A DNA stretch of 64,000 nt from Geobacter sp. UBA698 (GTDB lineage: Bacteria > Desulfobacterota > Desulfuromonadia > Geobacterales > Pseudopelobacteraceae), in contig DBMM01000091.1 in NCBI GenBank assembly GCA_002298925.1, forward strand, positions 55,244 through 119,243. Reading direction: 5' to 3'. The translations under genes were made by a program, and so were the position numbers. Position 1 is the first letter of the stretch, and each line of letters opens with the position of its first letter. The notes beneath the pieces were generated by a model, which saw only the letters and a list, made by a program, of their open reading frames with translations, did no database searches and had not been told where the DNA came from. Positions 24,896-33,276 of this stretch are shown here, piece by piece.

Positions 24896-25413
24896 AGATC
24901 CAGCAGGCCTTCCAGCGGTGTAATCAGCATTCGTCCGCTTTCCAGGTCCACACTGCTGATTACGTCAGCAATCGCAGGGATCAGATATTCACGCTCGCCA
25001 TCGCGAACGACATAGATATCACTGCTGCCGGCTTCAAAGATTTCGTCGAGGGTGCCCAGTTCACGTCCCTCGACCGTTGCCACCTTGAGGCCGATCAGAT
25101 CACACCAGTAATACTCGTCATTGTCAGTTTCGGGCAGTTGGTTTCTTCGCAGACAGATTTCACTGCCGATCAGCGGCTGGACCAGGTTGATGTCGTCCAG
25201 TCCCTTCAGTCCGATTATTATCTTGCTGCCATGGCCGGCCAGGTGGCTTAGATCGAGTTCCTGAAGCATGCCATTCTTCGACCTGATGGTGACTGTGCGG
25301 ACCGACTGCAGGCTCTCGGTGTTGCCGGAAAAAGAGTGCAGTTTAAGCATGCCCTTGATCCCGTGGGTACCCAGGATCTTCCCCACGGGGATCAAAACAT
25401 CGGAACCAGGCAT
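24892..25413 (-). CDS. rimM: 16S rRNA processing protein RimM
   Basis: A 173-residue assembly factor of the 30S head that binds S19. It shows the N-terminal RimM domain (VGKILGTHGIKGMLKLHSFS) and the PRC-barrel domain (YYWCDLIGLKV ... GTLDEIFEAGSSDIYVV). It overlaps the khpA stop by one base (TAATG) and trmD by 4, giving tight translational coupling in the operon. Confidence 0.97.
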   Translation of the reverse strand: MPGSDVLIPVGKILGTHGIKGMLKLHSFSGNTESLQSVRTVTIRSKNGMLQELDLSHLAGHGSKIIIGLKGLDDINLVQPLIGSEICLRRNQLPETDNDEYYWCDLIGLKVATVEGRELGTLDEIFEAGSSDIYVVRDGEREYLIPAIADVISSVDLESGRMLITPLEGLLDL

Positions 25414-25643
25414 TATTCCACGATCTTGAGGATAGCTTTTTTGTTATCCTTGGTCGAAACGGCGTTGAGAATGGTTCGGATGGCCTTGGCGGTGCGGCCT
25501 TCCTTGCCGATGATGCGTCCCATATCTTCTTTTGCTACGGTCAGCTTGATGACCAGTGTATCCTCTTCCATCTCTTCTGCAGCCTGGACCTGTGCGGGGT
25601 CGTCGACGAGTGACTTGGCAATGGTTTCTACAAGTGCTTTCAT
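25413..25643 (-). CDS. khpA: KH-domain RNA-binding protein KhpA
   Basis: A 76-residue protein made of one KH domain with the GxxG loop in MGRIIGKEGRTAKAIRTIL. KhpA (YlqC) pairs with KhpB/Jag in some bacteria and binds RNA, with effects on cell growth and translation. The place between rpsP and rimM is typical. Confidence 0.95.
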   Translation of the reverse strand: MKALVETIAKSLVDDPAQVQAAEEMEEDTLVIKLTVAKEDMGRIIGKEGRTAKAIRTILNAVSTKDNKKAILKIVE

Positions 25644-25710
25644 GTCGGTTTCCTCTGCTGATGTAGAATATCCGGCGTACCGGAGGTGGATGACGGGATA
25701 CGCTAGTCCT

Positions 25711-25968
25711 CTAGGCTACCGCCTTGTCCAAAATGCCGGCTTTTTTGAGCAGCTGGCGGACGGTGTCGGTAGGTTGTGCGCCTTTGCCGAGCCATTCCTG
25801 GATCTTTTCTGCGTTCAGTTTGAATACTGCCGGGTTTTTGGTGGGGTCGTATGTGCCCATGTTTTCAATGAAACGGCCATCCCTGCGGCAGCGCTCGTCG
25901 GCGACAACCACTTGGTAGAAAGGTCTTTTTTTGGCGCCTGCGCGAGCAAGCCTGATTTTTGTTGCCAT
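25711..25968 (-). CDS. rpsP: 30S ribosomal protein S16
   Basis: An 85-residue small-subunit protein. The N-terminal motif TKIRLARAGAKKRPFYQVVV and the following RDGRFIENMGTYDP are diagnostic. It has an AGGAGGAATT ribosome site and is the first ribosomal gene behind ffh. Confidence 0.98.
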   Translation of the reverse strand: MATKIRLARAGAKKRPFYQVVVADERCRRDGRFIENMGTYDPTKNPAVFKLNAEKIQEWLGKGAQPTDTVRQLLKKAGILDKAVA

Positions 25969-26027
25969 GGTAATTCCTCCTGAATCAATTTCTTTTGCGA
26001 TTTGTCAATCGGTGAATCCGGCTTGTT

Positions 26028-27389
26028 CTATCTAAAAGGCATCATGCCCTTGCCAAGACCGCCCATTCCCTTGAGAAGGCCTTTTGGGCCAAGTTTCTGG
26101 AGCTGTTTGACTACTTTCTGTGCTTCACTGAATCGTTTGAGAAGCTGATTGATCTCCTGAACGGTGGTGCCGCTTCCTTTGGCGATCCGCAGGCGTCGGC
26201 TGCCGTTGATGATGCTGTGATTGGCCCGTTCAGCGGGAGTCATTGATCGAATGATGGCTTCAATCCGTTTCATGTCTTTTTCACTGGGCTGGGCACCCTG
26301 CATCTGCTTAACCATTTTGCCCATGCCGGGGATCATGCCCATGATCGATTCCAAAGAGCCCATCTTCTTGATCTGTTGAAGCTGGGCCAGGAAATCCTCA
26401 AGGTCAAACTGGTTTTTTTTGAGTTTCTGCTGAAGGCGGGCCGACTCTTTCTCGTCAAAGACCGACTGCGCCTTCTCGACCAGAGTGAGTACGTCTCCCA
26501 TGCCCAGAATGCGTGATACCAGACGGTCGGCATGGAAAATATCCAACGCGTCCAGCTTTTCGCCCAGACCTACAAATTTGATCGGCTTGCCGGTGACCGC
26601 CTTGATAGAGAGGGCTGCGCCACCTTTGGCATCGCCGTCCAGCTTGGTCAGCACAACGCCGGTGATGCCTAGGCGCTCGTGGAATCCGGCGGCAACATTG
26701 ACCGCTTCCTGGCCGGTCATGGCGTCGGCCACAAACAGTATTTCTATCGGTTGAACGGCGGCATTGATTTCGGCCAGTTCGTTCATCAGGAAATCGTCAA
26801 TCTGGTGGCGTCCAGCTGTATCCAGGATGACAGTATCGTAGCCATTCAGCTCCGCGAAGCGCATGGCAGAATTGCAGATGTCAACCGGCTTCTGGTCGGC
26901 CGAAGAGTTGAAAACCTCCAGACCGAGTTGTTTGCCGACGATCTTGAGCTGTTCAATGGCCGCAGGGCGGTATACGTCAGCAGGAACCAGCAACGGCCTG
27001 CGTTTGAGACCCTTCAGGTGTCTGCCCAGCTTGCCGCAGGTGGTTGTTTTGCCGGCGCCCTGCAGGCCAACCATCATCAGCGCAACCGGTGGCTTTGCTG
27101 CCAGGTTGAGGCTGTTGTCCTCATTGCCCCCCATGACCGTTATCAGTTCGTCATGAACGATCTTGACGATCTGTTGGCCTGGGGACAGGCTCTGCATTAC
27201 CTCTGTTCCGACCGCCTTGGTGCGTACCGACTCAACAAAATCCTTGACAACCTTGAAGTTGACGTCGGCTTCAAGGAGCGCCAGGCGAATTTCACGCAAC
27301 GCTTCCTTGATGTTGTCTTCGGTCATTACCCCTTGGCCGCGGAGTTTTTTGAAGACCGACTCAAGTTTTTCGGAAAGGCTATCAAACAT
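26028..27389 (-). CDS. ffh: Signal recognition particle protein Ffh (SRP54)
   Basis: A ~453-residue GTPase that with 4.5S RNA targets membrane proteins to FtsY and the translocon. The N domain is followed by the G domain motifs GLQGAGKTTTCGKL, DTAGRHQID and TKLDGDAKGGAALS; the C-terminal M domain is Met-rich with the RNA-binding RRLRIAKGSGTTVQEIN. DTAGRHQID is the usual DTAGRL element with His in place of Leu. The start was set at MFDSLSEKLESVF, the normal Ffh N-terminus; an in-frame ATG 48 bases upstream is not supported by homology. Confidence 0.97.
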   Translation of the reverse strand: MFDSLSEKLESVFKKLRGQGVMTEDNIKEALREIRLALLEADVNFKVVKDFVESVRTKAVGTEVMQSLSPGQQIVKIVHDELITVMGGNEDNSLNLAAKPPVALMMVGLQGAGKTTTCGKLGRHLKGLKRRPLLVPADVYRPAAIEQLKIVGKQLGLEVFNSSADQKPVDICNSAMRFAELNGYDTVILDTAGRHQIDDFLMNELAEINAAVQPIEILFVADAMTGQEAVNVAAGFHERLGITGVVLTKLDGDAKGGAALSIKAVTGKPIKFVGLGEKLDALDIFHADRLVSRILGMGDVLTLVEKAQSVFDEKESARLQQKLKKNQFDLEDFLAQLQQIKKMGSLESIMGMIPGMGKMVKQMQGAQPSEKDMKRIEAIIRSMTPAERANHSIINGSRRLRIAKGSGTTVQEINQLLKRFSEAQKVVKQLQKLGPKGLLKGMGGLGKGMMPFR

Positions 27390-27479
27390 CGGTGACCATA
27401 TGTCTCTTGGTGACGGTAATATTATAAAGGGGATCACTATAAGGTACGGAGTTGAAAACTGTCAAGAACTATTTGTTTT

Positions 27480-28058
27480 TTACAGTTTTATCACCTGTGC
27501 TGCTGCCATGAGGCTCTCCGCGGTTGTGAGCATGTTGGTGGTAGTGCCAATGCGCTGTTTTTCTTTGAGGCCGAAATAGTCCAGGCATAGGCCGCAGGAG
27601 AAAATTTCTACCCCCATGCCCAGCAGTTTTTCCAGAGCCTCATACACGTCGGATCCCTCGCAGGACAGAAATACGCCGTTGTTCATGAAAAAGATCTGCT
27701 GCGGGCAGTCCCGAGTTTCCAGCAATGTGTGGATAAAATTCTTCATGAGCAGTTTTCCCAGTTCTTCGGGACCTTCGCCCAGACGATTGGATGTGATCAG
27801 CAGCACCTGTCCACTCTGATTCGCAGGTGCAAGCGGAACAGCATTACTCACTGTGCCGGCAGTGATGGTGATAATCCAGCCTTTGTCTCCCTGTTCCTCA
27901 CTGACCTGGTAACCGCGGTTGCGGGCAAAACGGGTCACGTTCTCCCGAGGTGCGCCGTCATCCAGTTGAACTTTTACTTCCGTCAGCTGCTCCAGCGCTT
28001 TTTTTACGGTGATAACCGGAGCGGGGCAGGCCATGTTTCTGCAGTCGATGGTGTTCAT
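27480..28058 (-). CDS. yedF: Selenium metabolism protein YedF (TusA-DsrE-like fusion)
   Basis: A 192-residue two-domain protein. The N-terminal TusA/SirA-like domain has the CPxP motif (CRNMACPAPVITVKKAL). The C-terminal DsrE/F-like domain has FFMNNGVFLSC and IFSCGLCLDYFGL. This layout is that of YedF, found in genomes using selenophosphate; it may carry sulfur or selenium on the conserved Cys. It is followed upstream by a DUF3343 gene, its frequent partner. Confidence 0.88.
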   Translation of the reverse strand: MNTIDCRNMACPAPVITVKKALEQLTEVKVQLDDGAPRENVTRFARNRGYQVSEEQGDKGWIITITAGTVSNAVPLAPANQSGQVLLITSNRLGEGPEELGKLLMKNFIHTLLETRDCPQQIFFMNNGVFLSCEGSDVYEALEKLLGMGVEIFSCGLCLDYFGLKEKQRIGTTTNMLTTAESLMAAAQVIKL

Positions 28059-28085
28059 TGGCGTGCTATCCTTTGCTATTACTGA

Positions 28086-28370
28086 CTATTGGTCGTTGCT
28101 GCCCCAGACGGTTTCGTAGCTGCCGGCCGTGAGCCTTGCGATGAATTCGGGCAGAAGATTTTCCTGCTGCAAGGTCTGCATGACCGCATCGCGGTTTTCT
28201 TCCGTAAAGCGTATGGCCAGGCCGCAGTCAGCCTTGAGTTGGCGTGGGGCGGGTATCAGCAGCATCTGCAGGCCGCGTGATTTGAGTATGCTTTCGGCCT
28301 TCATCACCCGGTGGGTGGAGTTGAAGACCGCCAGCAGATGTCCTTCCTTTACCATCAGACGATTCTCCAT
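28086..28370 (-). CDS. DUF3343 protein, putative Se/S carrier
   Basis: A 94-residue single-domain protein (LLAVFNSTHRVMKAESILK ... LIPAPRQLKADCGLAIRF) with one conserved Cys in the DCG motif. DUF3343 proteins occur beside yedF and are proposed to move selenium or sulfur. It lies 27 bases upstream of yedF and is probably cotranscribed with it. Ribosome site weak. Confidence 0.82.
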   Translation of the reverse strand: MENRLMVKEGHLLAVFNSTHRVMKAESILKSRGLQMLLIPAPRQLKADCGLAIRFTEENRDAVMQTLQQENLLPEFIARLTAGSYETVWGSNDQ

Positions 28371-28405
28371 ACATGTTATCCCCGAATGTACAAGCTACAA
28401 GCGGA

Positions 28406-28434
28406 TTGACAAAACTCAGGCGAATTTCTACTAT
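28406..28434 (+). promoter_or_regulatory. Sigma-70-type promoter for the membrane protein/DUF721 pair
   Basis: TTGACA (28406-28411) and TACTAT (28429-28434) with a 17-base spacer, 20 bases before the start codon of the next gene. Confidence 0.7.
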
Positions 28435-28453
28435 GCCTGAAAGGAGTGGTTAC

Positions 28454-28723
28454 ATGCAAGCATCAATCCCGCTGATCATCGGTCTTACCGCCCTGGCGTT
28501 CATGATCAGTGTTCCCTGCGGATATCTGCGGCAGAACTACGTCAAGTATTCCTTCATGTGGTTTCTGCTGATCCATATACCGATCCCGTTCATAATTTTT
28601 TTGAGGCTTGAAGCAGGACTTGACTGGCACGTGATTCCGCTCACTTTGGGTGGTTCGGTGGCAGGTCAGATTGCAGGCGGCATTGTCAGCCGCCGGAGGA
28701 AGCGCAATGGCCAAACGGGCTAG
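28454..28723 (+). CDS. Small conserved membrane protein
   Basis: An 89-residue protein with an N-terminal hydrophobic segment (IPLIIGLTALAFMISVPCG), a second one (YSFMWFLLIHIPIPFIIFL) and a third toward the C-terminus, ending in a basic RRRKR tail. I do not recognise a named family. The start was chosen because AAGGAG lies 7 bases upstream and a strong promoter sits just before it. It overlaps the DUF721 gene by 17 bases, suggesting cotranscription. Confidence 0.72.
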   Translation: MQASIPLIIGLTALAFMISVPCGYLRQNYVKYSFMWFLLIHIPIPFIIFLRLEAGLDWHVIPLTLGGSVAGQIAGGIVSRRRKRNGQTG

Positions 28724-29189
28724 AATGGGTTTCCCCAAGCCGCTGTCGGAATTGCTGGCGGGCAGCCTTAAAGGGCTTGGTATTGCGGAACGGCTGCGGG
28801 AGGCTGATATCTGGCGCATCTGGCCTGATGTGGTCGGCCAGGTTGTGGCATCCCGGGCTCAGCCGCTGCGAATAATCAACGGCACCCTTACGGTTGCGGT
28901 TTCAAGCGGTCCCTGGATGCAGGAACTGACCTTTCTCAAGGGGGTCATGAAGCAGAAACTGAACGACAGCCTGGGGAGCGAGGTGGTCAAGGAGATCATT
29001 CTCAGATCCGGAAAGATCGCCCCGCCTGTGACTGCTGTCGATGATGAACTGCCCCGCAAGAAAAAGCTTGGCGCCCGGCAGTTGGCCATGATCGATGAGC
29101 AGGCTGCCGCGATGCCGGACGAAGAAACCCGGCGGGCTTTTGCAGAACTGATGAAAGCCAGCTTTGAAACCGTACGGACTAAAAGGTGA
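28707..29189 (+). CDS. DUF721 (DciA-like) protein
   Basis: A ~160-residue protein with the DUF721 core: WRIWPDVVGQVVASRAQPLRI, then GTLTVAVSSGPWMQEL, LKGVMKQKLND, VVKEIILRSG. The family includes DciA, the helicase loader for DnaB in many bacteria lacking DnaC, so a part in replication initiation is possible. Start chosen at the ATG with GGAGGA 6 bases upstream. Confidence 0.82.
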   Translation: MAKRARMGFPKPLSELLAGSLKGLGIAERLREADIWRIWPDVVGQVVASRAQPLRIINGTLTVAVSSGPWMQELTFLKGVMKQKLNDSLGSEVVKEIILRSGKIAPPVTAVDDELPRKKKLGARQLAMIDEQAAAMPDEETRRAFAELMKASFETVRTKR

Positions 29190-29237
29190 TGGTTATGCCG
29201 GTCTACGCGCAGCCTTGTTCGGACAAGGGGGACTACC

Positions 29238-29555
29238 ATGTCTGACCACGGCACAGACGCAGCCGGCTGGGACGGCCTTTGCAGGCAATGCGGCCTCTGC
29301 TGCTTTGAAAAACTGGAGGATGGCCGGGGCAAGATCATCTATACCGGGACCGCCTGCCGCTACCTTGATGTGATTACCCGTCGCTGCAAGATCTTCGAGC
29401 GCCGCTTTGAGATCAATCCCCACTGCGTCAAACTGACCGAGGAACTGGTCCCCCAGCTGAACTGGCTGCCGCCCGATTGCGGCTATCGGCCGCCTCCTGA
29501 AAAATTCACCCGCAAATCCTGCCGGGAGCGCAGGAAACGGGGTGGGAGGCGATAA
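29238..29555 (+). CDS. Cysteine-cluster protein (YcgN/YkgJ-like)
   Basis: A 105-residue protein with CRQCGLCC near residues 15-22 and further Cys in GTACRYLDVITRRCKIF and HCVKL. The pattern fits the UPF0153/UPF0260 putative metal-binding family, presumed to hold zinc or iron. The function is unknown. AAGGGGG 8 bases upstream supports the ATG. It lies 48 bases after the DUF721 gene and before a strong terminator, so it is probably the last gene of that unit. Confidence 0.82.
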   Translation: MSDHGTDAAGWDGLCRQCGLCCFEKLEDGRGKIIYTGTACRYLDVITRRCKIFERRFEINPHCVKLTEELVPQLNWLPPDCGYRPPPEKFTRKSCRERRKRGGRR

Positions 29556-29569
29556 AGGATTTGATATGA

Positions 29570-29613
29570 AAAAACCGGCTGCCTGCATGCAATTGCGGCA
29601 GCCGGTTTTTTTT
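29570..29613. terminator. Terminator between Cys-cluster gene and ettA
   Basis: AAAACCGGCTGCC and GGCAGCCGGTTTTTTTT form a strong stem with T-runs on both strands; it serves both convergent genes. Confidence 0.92.
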
Positions 29614-29632
29614 GTTCTGGTCCTGTGTGCGA

Positions 29633-31312
29633 TCAGGCCCTGGTCAACTGGCGGTACTTGATGCGGTGTGGCTGATCGGCCGCTGCCCCCAGCCGTCTCT
29701 TCCTGTCTTCCTCGTATTCCGAGTAGTTCCCGTCAAAAAACACCACGTTTGAATCCCCCTCGAAAGCCAGGATGTGGGTGGCGATGCGGTCCAGGAACCA
29801 GCGGTCATGACTGATGACCACGGCGCAGCCGGCGAAGTTCTCCAGCGCCTCTTCCAGTGCCCGCATGGTGTTGACATCCAGGTCGTTGGTCGGCTCGTCC
29901 AGCAGCAGCACATTGGCCCCTTCTTTCAGCATGCGCGCCAGGTGCACCCGGTTGCGCTCGCCGCCGGAGAGCATGCCGACCTTCTTCTGCTGGTCGGAGC
30001 CGGAGAAGTTGAAGCGGGAAACATAGGCCCTGGAGTTGACCGAGATCTTGCCGAGCTGGATGGTCTCATCCCCGCCGGAGACCGCTTCCCAGATGCTCTG
30101 GTCTGCTTTGAGCGCATCGCGGGACTGATCCATGTAGCCCAGCTTGACCGTCTCGCCGATGCGGATATTTCCCGCGGTGCACTGCTCCTGGCCGGTGATC
30201 AGGCGGAAGAGGGTCGTCTTGCCGGCCCCGTTGGCGCCGATCACGCCCACGATGCCGCCCGGCGGCAGGTTAAACGTCAGGCCCTCGTAGAGCAGGCGGT
30301 CGGCGTAGGCCTTGGCCACGTCACTGAATTCCACCACCACGCCCCCCAAACGAGGCCCGGGCGGAATGTAAATCTCCAGGTCCTTGGCGTGTTTTTCGCT
30401 CTCCTGGGAGAGCAGCTCCTCGTAGGAACTGATGCGGGCCTTGCCCTTGGCGTGACGCCCCTTGGGGGACATGCGGATCCACTCCAGTTCGCGCTGCAGG
30501 GTTTTCTGGCGCTCGCTGGCGGTTTTTTCCTCCACAGCCAGGCGGTTCTGCTTCTGCTCAAGCCAGGATGAATAGTTGCCTTTCCAGGGAATGCCTTCGC
30601 CCCGGTCCAGCTCCAGAATCCAGCCGGCCACGTTATCCAGGAAGTAACGGTCATGGGTAACGGCAATGACCGTGCCGGGGTAGCTGTGCAGGTGGTGCTC
30701 CAGCCAGGCCACGGTTTCGGCGTCCAGATGGTTGGTCGGCTCGTCCAGAAGCAGAATATCCGGTTTTTTCAGCAGCAGACGGCAGAGGGCCACGCGGCGT
30801 TTTTCTCCGCCGGAGAGCACGTTGACCGGTGAGTCTCCCGGCGGGCAGCGCAGGGCATCCATGGCCATCTCCAGGCGGCTGTCCAGATCCCAGGCATCCA
30901 GGTGGTCCAGCTTCTCCTGCAGTTCGGCCTGACGGTCGCACAGCTTTTCAAAATCGGCATCCGGTTCGGAAAACTTGTCGGTAATGGCATTGAATTCGGC
31001 CAGCAGATTGACGGTCTCCTGCACCCCTTCCTCCACGATCTGGCGCACCGTCTTGGTGTCATCCAGGTGCGGCTCCTGCTCCAGGTAGCCGACCGTATAG
31101 CCGGCCGACAGAACGGCCTGGCCATTGAAGTCCTTGTCCACCCCGGCCATGATCCGCAGAAGTGAGGATTTGCCGGAGCCGTTCAGGCCCAGTACGCCGA
31201 TCTTGGCACCGTAGAAATAGGAAAGCGAGATGTCCTTGATGACCGGCTTCTTGTCGTAAAACTTGCTGACCCGCATCATGCTGTAGATTATTTTATTTGG
31301 TTCGATAGCCAC
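29633..31312 (-). CDS. ettA: Energy-dependent translational throttle protein EttA (ABC-F)
   Basis: A ~559-residue ABC-F ATPase that binds the ribosomal E site and gates the first elongation step according to ADP/ATP level. It has two nucleotide-binding domains: Walker A GLNGSGKSS and signature LSGGEKRRVAL with DEPTNHLD in the first; GANGAGKTT, LSGGERNRVHL and DEPTNDLD in the second. The linker has the EttA-type PtIM region with ELEWIRMSPKGRHAKGKARI. GTG start chosen because AGGAGG is 7 bases upstream, giving an N-terminus that aligns with EttA (IYSMMRVSKFY). Confidence 0.95.
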   Translation of the reverse strand: MAIEPNKIIYSMMRVSKFYDKKPVIKDISLSYFYGAKIGVLGLNGSGKSSLLRIMAGVDKDFNGQAVLSAGYTVGYLEQEPHLDDTKTVRQIVEEGVQETVNLLAEFNAITDKFSEPDADFEKLCDRQAELQEKLDHLDAWDLDSRLEMAMDALRCPPGDSPVNVLSGGEKRRVALCRLLLKKPDILLLDEPTNHLDAETVAWLEHHLHSYPGTVIAVTHDRYFLDNVAGWILELDRGEGIPWKGNYSSWLEQKQNRLAVEEKTASERQKTLQRELEWIRMSPKGRHAKGKARISSYEELLSQESEKHAKDLEIYIPPGPRLGGVVVEFSDVAKAYADRLLYEGLTFNLPPGGIVGVIGANGAGKTTLFRLITGQEQCTAGNIRIGETVKLGYMDQSRDALKADQSIWEAVSGGDETIQLGKISVNSRAYVSRFNFSGSDQQKKVGMLSGGERNRVHLARMLKEGANVLLLDEPTNDLDVNTMRALEEALENFAGCAVVISHDRWFLDRIATHILAFEGDSNVVFFDGNYSEYEEDRKRRLGAAADQPHRIKYRQLTRA

Positions 31313-31405
31313 TCTGAAACCTCCTACGTGAGATGCCACCATTTTTACACGCCGGCGGGCAGAGCTGTCAATTGCTTTGGCGCAACGTAGCCAGACGGTC
31401 GACGC

Positions 31406-31433
31406 TTGACAAACAGGACTAAAAAGGTATTAT
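31406..31433 (+). promoter_or_regulatory. Promoter of the ferritin-like gene
   Basis: TTGACA (31406-31411) and TATTAT (31428-31433), 16-base spacer, about 60 bases before the start codon. Confidence 0.7.
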
Positions 31434-31492
31434 TTCGAAACATAGTTTTCATTTCACTTTGTCAGATTGACGGAACAAGAAAGGGGACTACC

Positions 31493-31984
31493 ATGAGTAT
31501 TGACGTGCAGGAAGCCATCAAGCGCTCGATCCAGACCGAGAAAAACGCCATGAACTTCTATCAGCTGGGTGCCAGCCGGATGAAGGATCCTGATGCTCGC
31601 CGTGTTTTTGAGGTCCTGGCCCGGGAAGAGCGGGAGCATGCCGGCCATTTCTACCGCATCTACCAGGGGGGCGATATCCCTTCGCTGGATGCCTTTCTCG
31701 ACATTCCGGCCGATAACGAGTCCAGCTGGCTCTCTTCGCTGAACCGCATTATTGATGCGGATTTCAATGAAAAGAAGGCGCTGGAGCTGGCCATGGACAA
31801 GGAGAAGAATCTGGAGCAAGCGCTACGCGAAACTGCCGCCAAGGTCGAGAATGCCGAGGTGCGCGCGGTATACGAACTGAACGCCCGGGAAACCCGCAAC
31901 CACTACCTGATGGTCGAGGCTGAATATGCCCGCTTGATGGGAATGGTGGACGAGTCGGACATGGACACCTATGTGAGGGAATAG
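31493..31984 (+). CDS. Ferritin-like/rubrerythrin-type diiron protein
   Basis: A 163-residue helical protein. Two E...EXXH units are visible: QTEKNAMNFY with AREEREHAGHFY, and the second half with MDKEKNLEQAL and ELNARETRNHYLM, the layout of a four-helix-bundle diiron site. No rubredoxin-type CXXC domain is present. Such proteins often reduce peroxide or store iron. The ATG has AAAGGGG upstream. Single gene with its own promoter and terminator. Confidence 0.87.
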   Translation: MSIDVQEAIKRSIQTEKNAMNFYQLGASRMKDPDARRVFEVLAREEREHAGHFYRIYQGGDIPSLDAFLDIPADNESSWLSSLNRIIDADFNEKKALELAMDKEKNLEQALRETAAKVENAEVRAVYELNARETRNHYLMVEAEYARLMGMVDESDMDTYVRE

Positions 31985-32020
31985 CGGCCGTCCGCTACAG
32001 CCTGAAAGCCATTTGAAGTC

Positions 32021-32055
32021 AAAGCCCATCTGCACTGCTGCGGATGGGCTTTTTC
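32021..32055 (+). terminator. Terminator after the ferritin-like gene
   Basis: AAAGCCCATC and GATGGGCTTTTT form the stem with a short loop and a T-run. Confidence 0.88.
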
Positions 32056-32070
32056 GTGCTGCAATACCTT

Positions 32071-32100
32071 TTGATTAACATTGTACGTCTATGCTATAAA
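32071..32100 (+). promoter_or_regulatory. Candidate promoter of the RND efflux operon
   Basis: TTGATT (32071-32076) and TATAAA (32095-32100) with an 18-base spacer, 46 bases before the adaptor gene. Confidence 0.5.
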
Positions 32101-32145
32101 TTTCTGATTAATTAACAGTATAACTTTCGATGACATGAGGACTTT

Positions 32146-33276
32146 ATGCCGCAGCGCGTGCTTGTTCCGGCCTTTTTGATCACTGTTGCCCTGCTGTCCG
32201 CCTGTTCCTCCAAAAAAGACGAAACGCCCCGCACCAGTCCGCCGGCCCTGGTCGTTCTTGCCGCGGCATCCCAACGCGACGTGCCGGTTCTGCTCAGGGC
32301 CATCGGCACCATGGAAGCCTCCGAGAGTGTCACCATCAAGACCCAGATCAGCGGCGAACTGACCAGGGTCGCCTTCCGTGAGGGGCAGGATGTCCATAAG
32401 GGCGCGCTGCTGTTTCAGATCGATCCCCGATCCTATCAGGCCGTGCTGAAAAAGGCCGAAGCGGCCCTGGCCCGCGACCGGGTGGTCATGGAAAATGCAA
32501 AGACAAATTACGAGCGCTACCGCCAGTTGGTCAAGGACGGTATTGTCACCCAGGAACAGGCCGAGAGCTACCGCACTGCGGCTGACTCGGCCGCTGCCAG
32601 CGTGGCAGCCGACCAGGCCGAGATCGAAAATGCCCGCGCCCAGCTTTCCTACTGCACGATCACGGCGCCGATCGGCGGCAGGCTGGGGGTGCTGGTGGTT
32701 GATCGCGGCAATGTGGTCAAGGCCAACGATACGTCCCTGGTGACCATCAACAAGCTGTCCCCCATCAATGCGGTCTTTACCATTCCGGAAAAGAATTTTG
32801 CCGAGATCAAGCGGGCCATGGCCGCAGGCAGACTGGTTGTCGAGGCCGAAGTGCCGGGAGCGGCCGGTTTCAGGGAGAAGGGGGTGCTGTCGTTCATTGA
32901 CAATACGGTTGATGCGACCACCGGCACCATCCGCCTCAAGGCATCATTTGAAAATACCCGCAAAAGCCTCTGGCCCGGCCAGTTTGTCAATCTGTCGATC
33001 ACCCTTGCCATGAGAAACAGCGCTGTGGTGGTGCCCAGTCAGGCGATTCAGACCGGCCAGAAGGGGCAGTTTGTCTTTGTGGCCAAAGCCGATGGGACGG
33101 CCGAAATCCGGCCGGTGGCTGCAGGGCCCGTTTTTCAGGGCGTGACGGTCATCGAAAAGGGGCTGCAATCCGGCGAACAGGTGGTCATAGACGGTCAGAT
33201 GCGGGTGGTGCCGGGCGGCAAGATTGAGATCAGCAAAAAAGCGGGGACCGGGGACGTGGGTCCGGTCAAGAAATGA
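32146..33276 (+). CDS. RND efflux periplasmic adaptor lipoprotein (MdtA/AcrA-like)
   Basis: A 376-residue membrane-fusion protein. Lipobox LLSAC at residues ~16-20 gives a lipid-anchored Cys. Then come the barrel-sandwich halves (VTIKTQISGELTRVAFREGQ and YCTITAPIGGRLG) around an alpha-hairpin, a beta-barrel (INAVFTIPEKNFAEIKRAM) and a membrane-proximal domain. It joins the RND pump to an outer-membrane channel, which is not in this window. It overlaps the pump gene by 4 bases. The substrate cannot be read from sequence. Confidence 0.94.
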   Translation: MPQRVLVPAFLITVALLSACSSKKDETPRTSPPALVVLAAASQRDVPVLLRAIGTMEASESVTIKTQISGELTRVAFREGQDVHKGALLFQIDPRSYQAVLKKAEAALARDRVVMENAKTNYERYRQLVKDGIVTQEQAESYRTAADSAAASVAADQAEIENARAQLSYCTITAPIGGRLGVLVVDRGNVVKANDTSLVTINKLSPINAVFTIPEKNFAEIKRAMAAGRLVVEAEVPGAAGFREKGVLSFIDNTVDATTGTIRLKASFENTRKSLWPGQFVNLSITLAMRNSAVVVPSQAIQTGQKGQFVFVAKADGTAEIRPVAAGPVFQGVTVIEKGLQSGEQVVIDGQMRVVPGGKIEISKKAGTGDVGPVKK

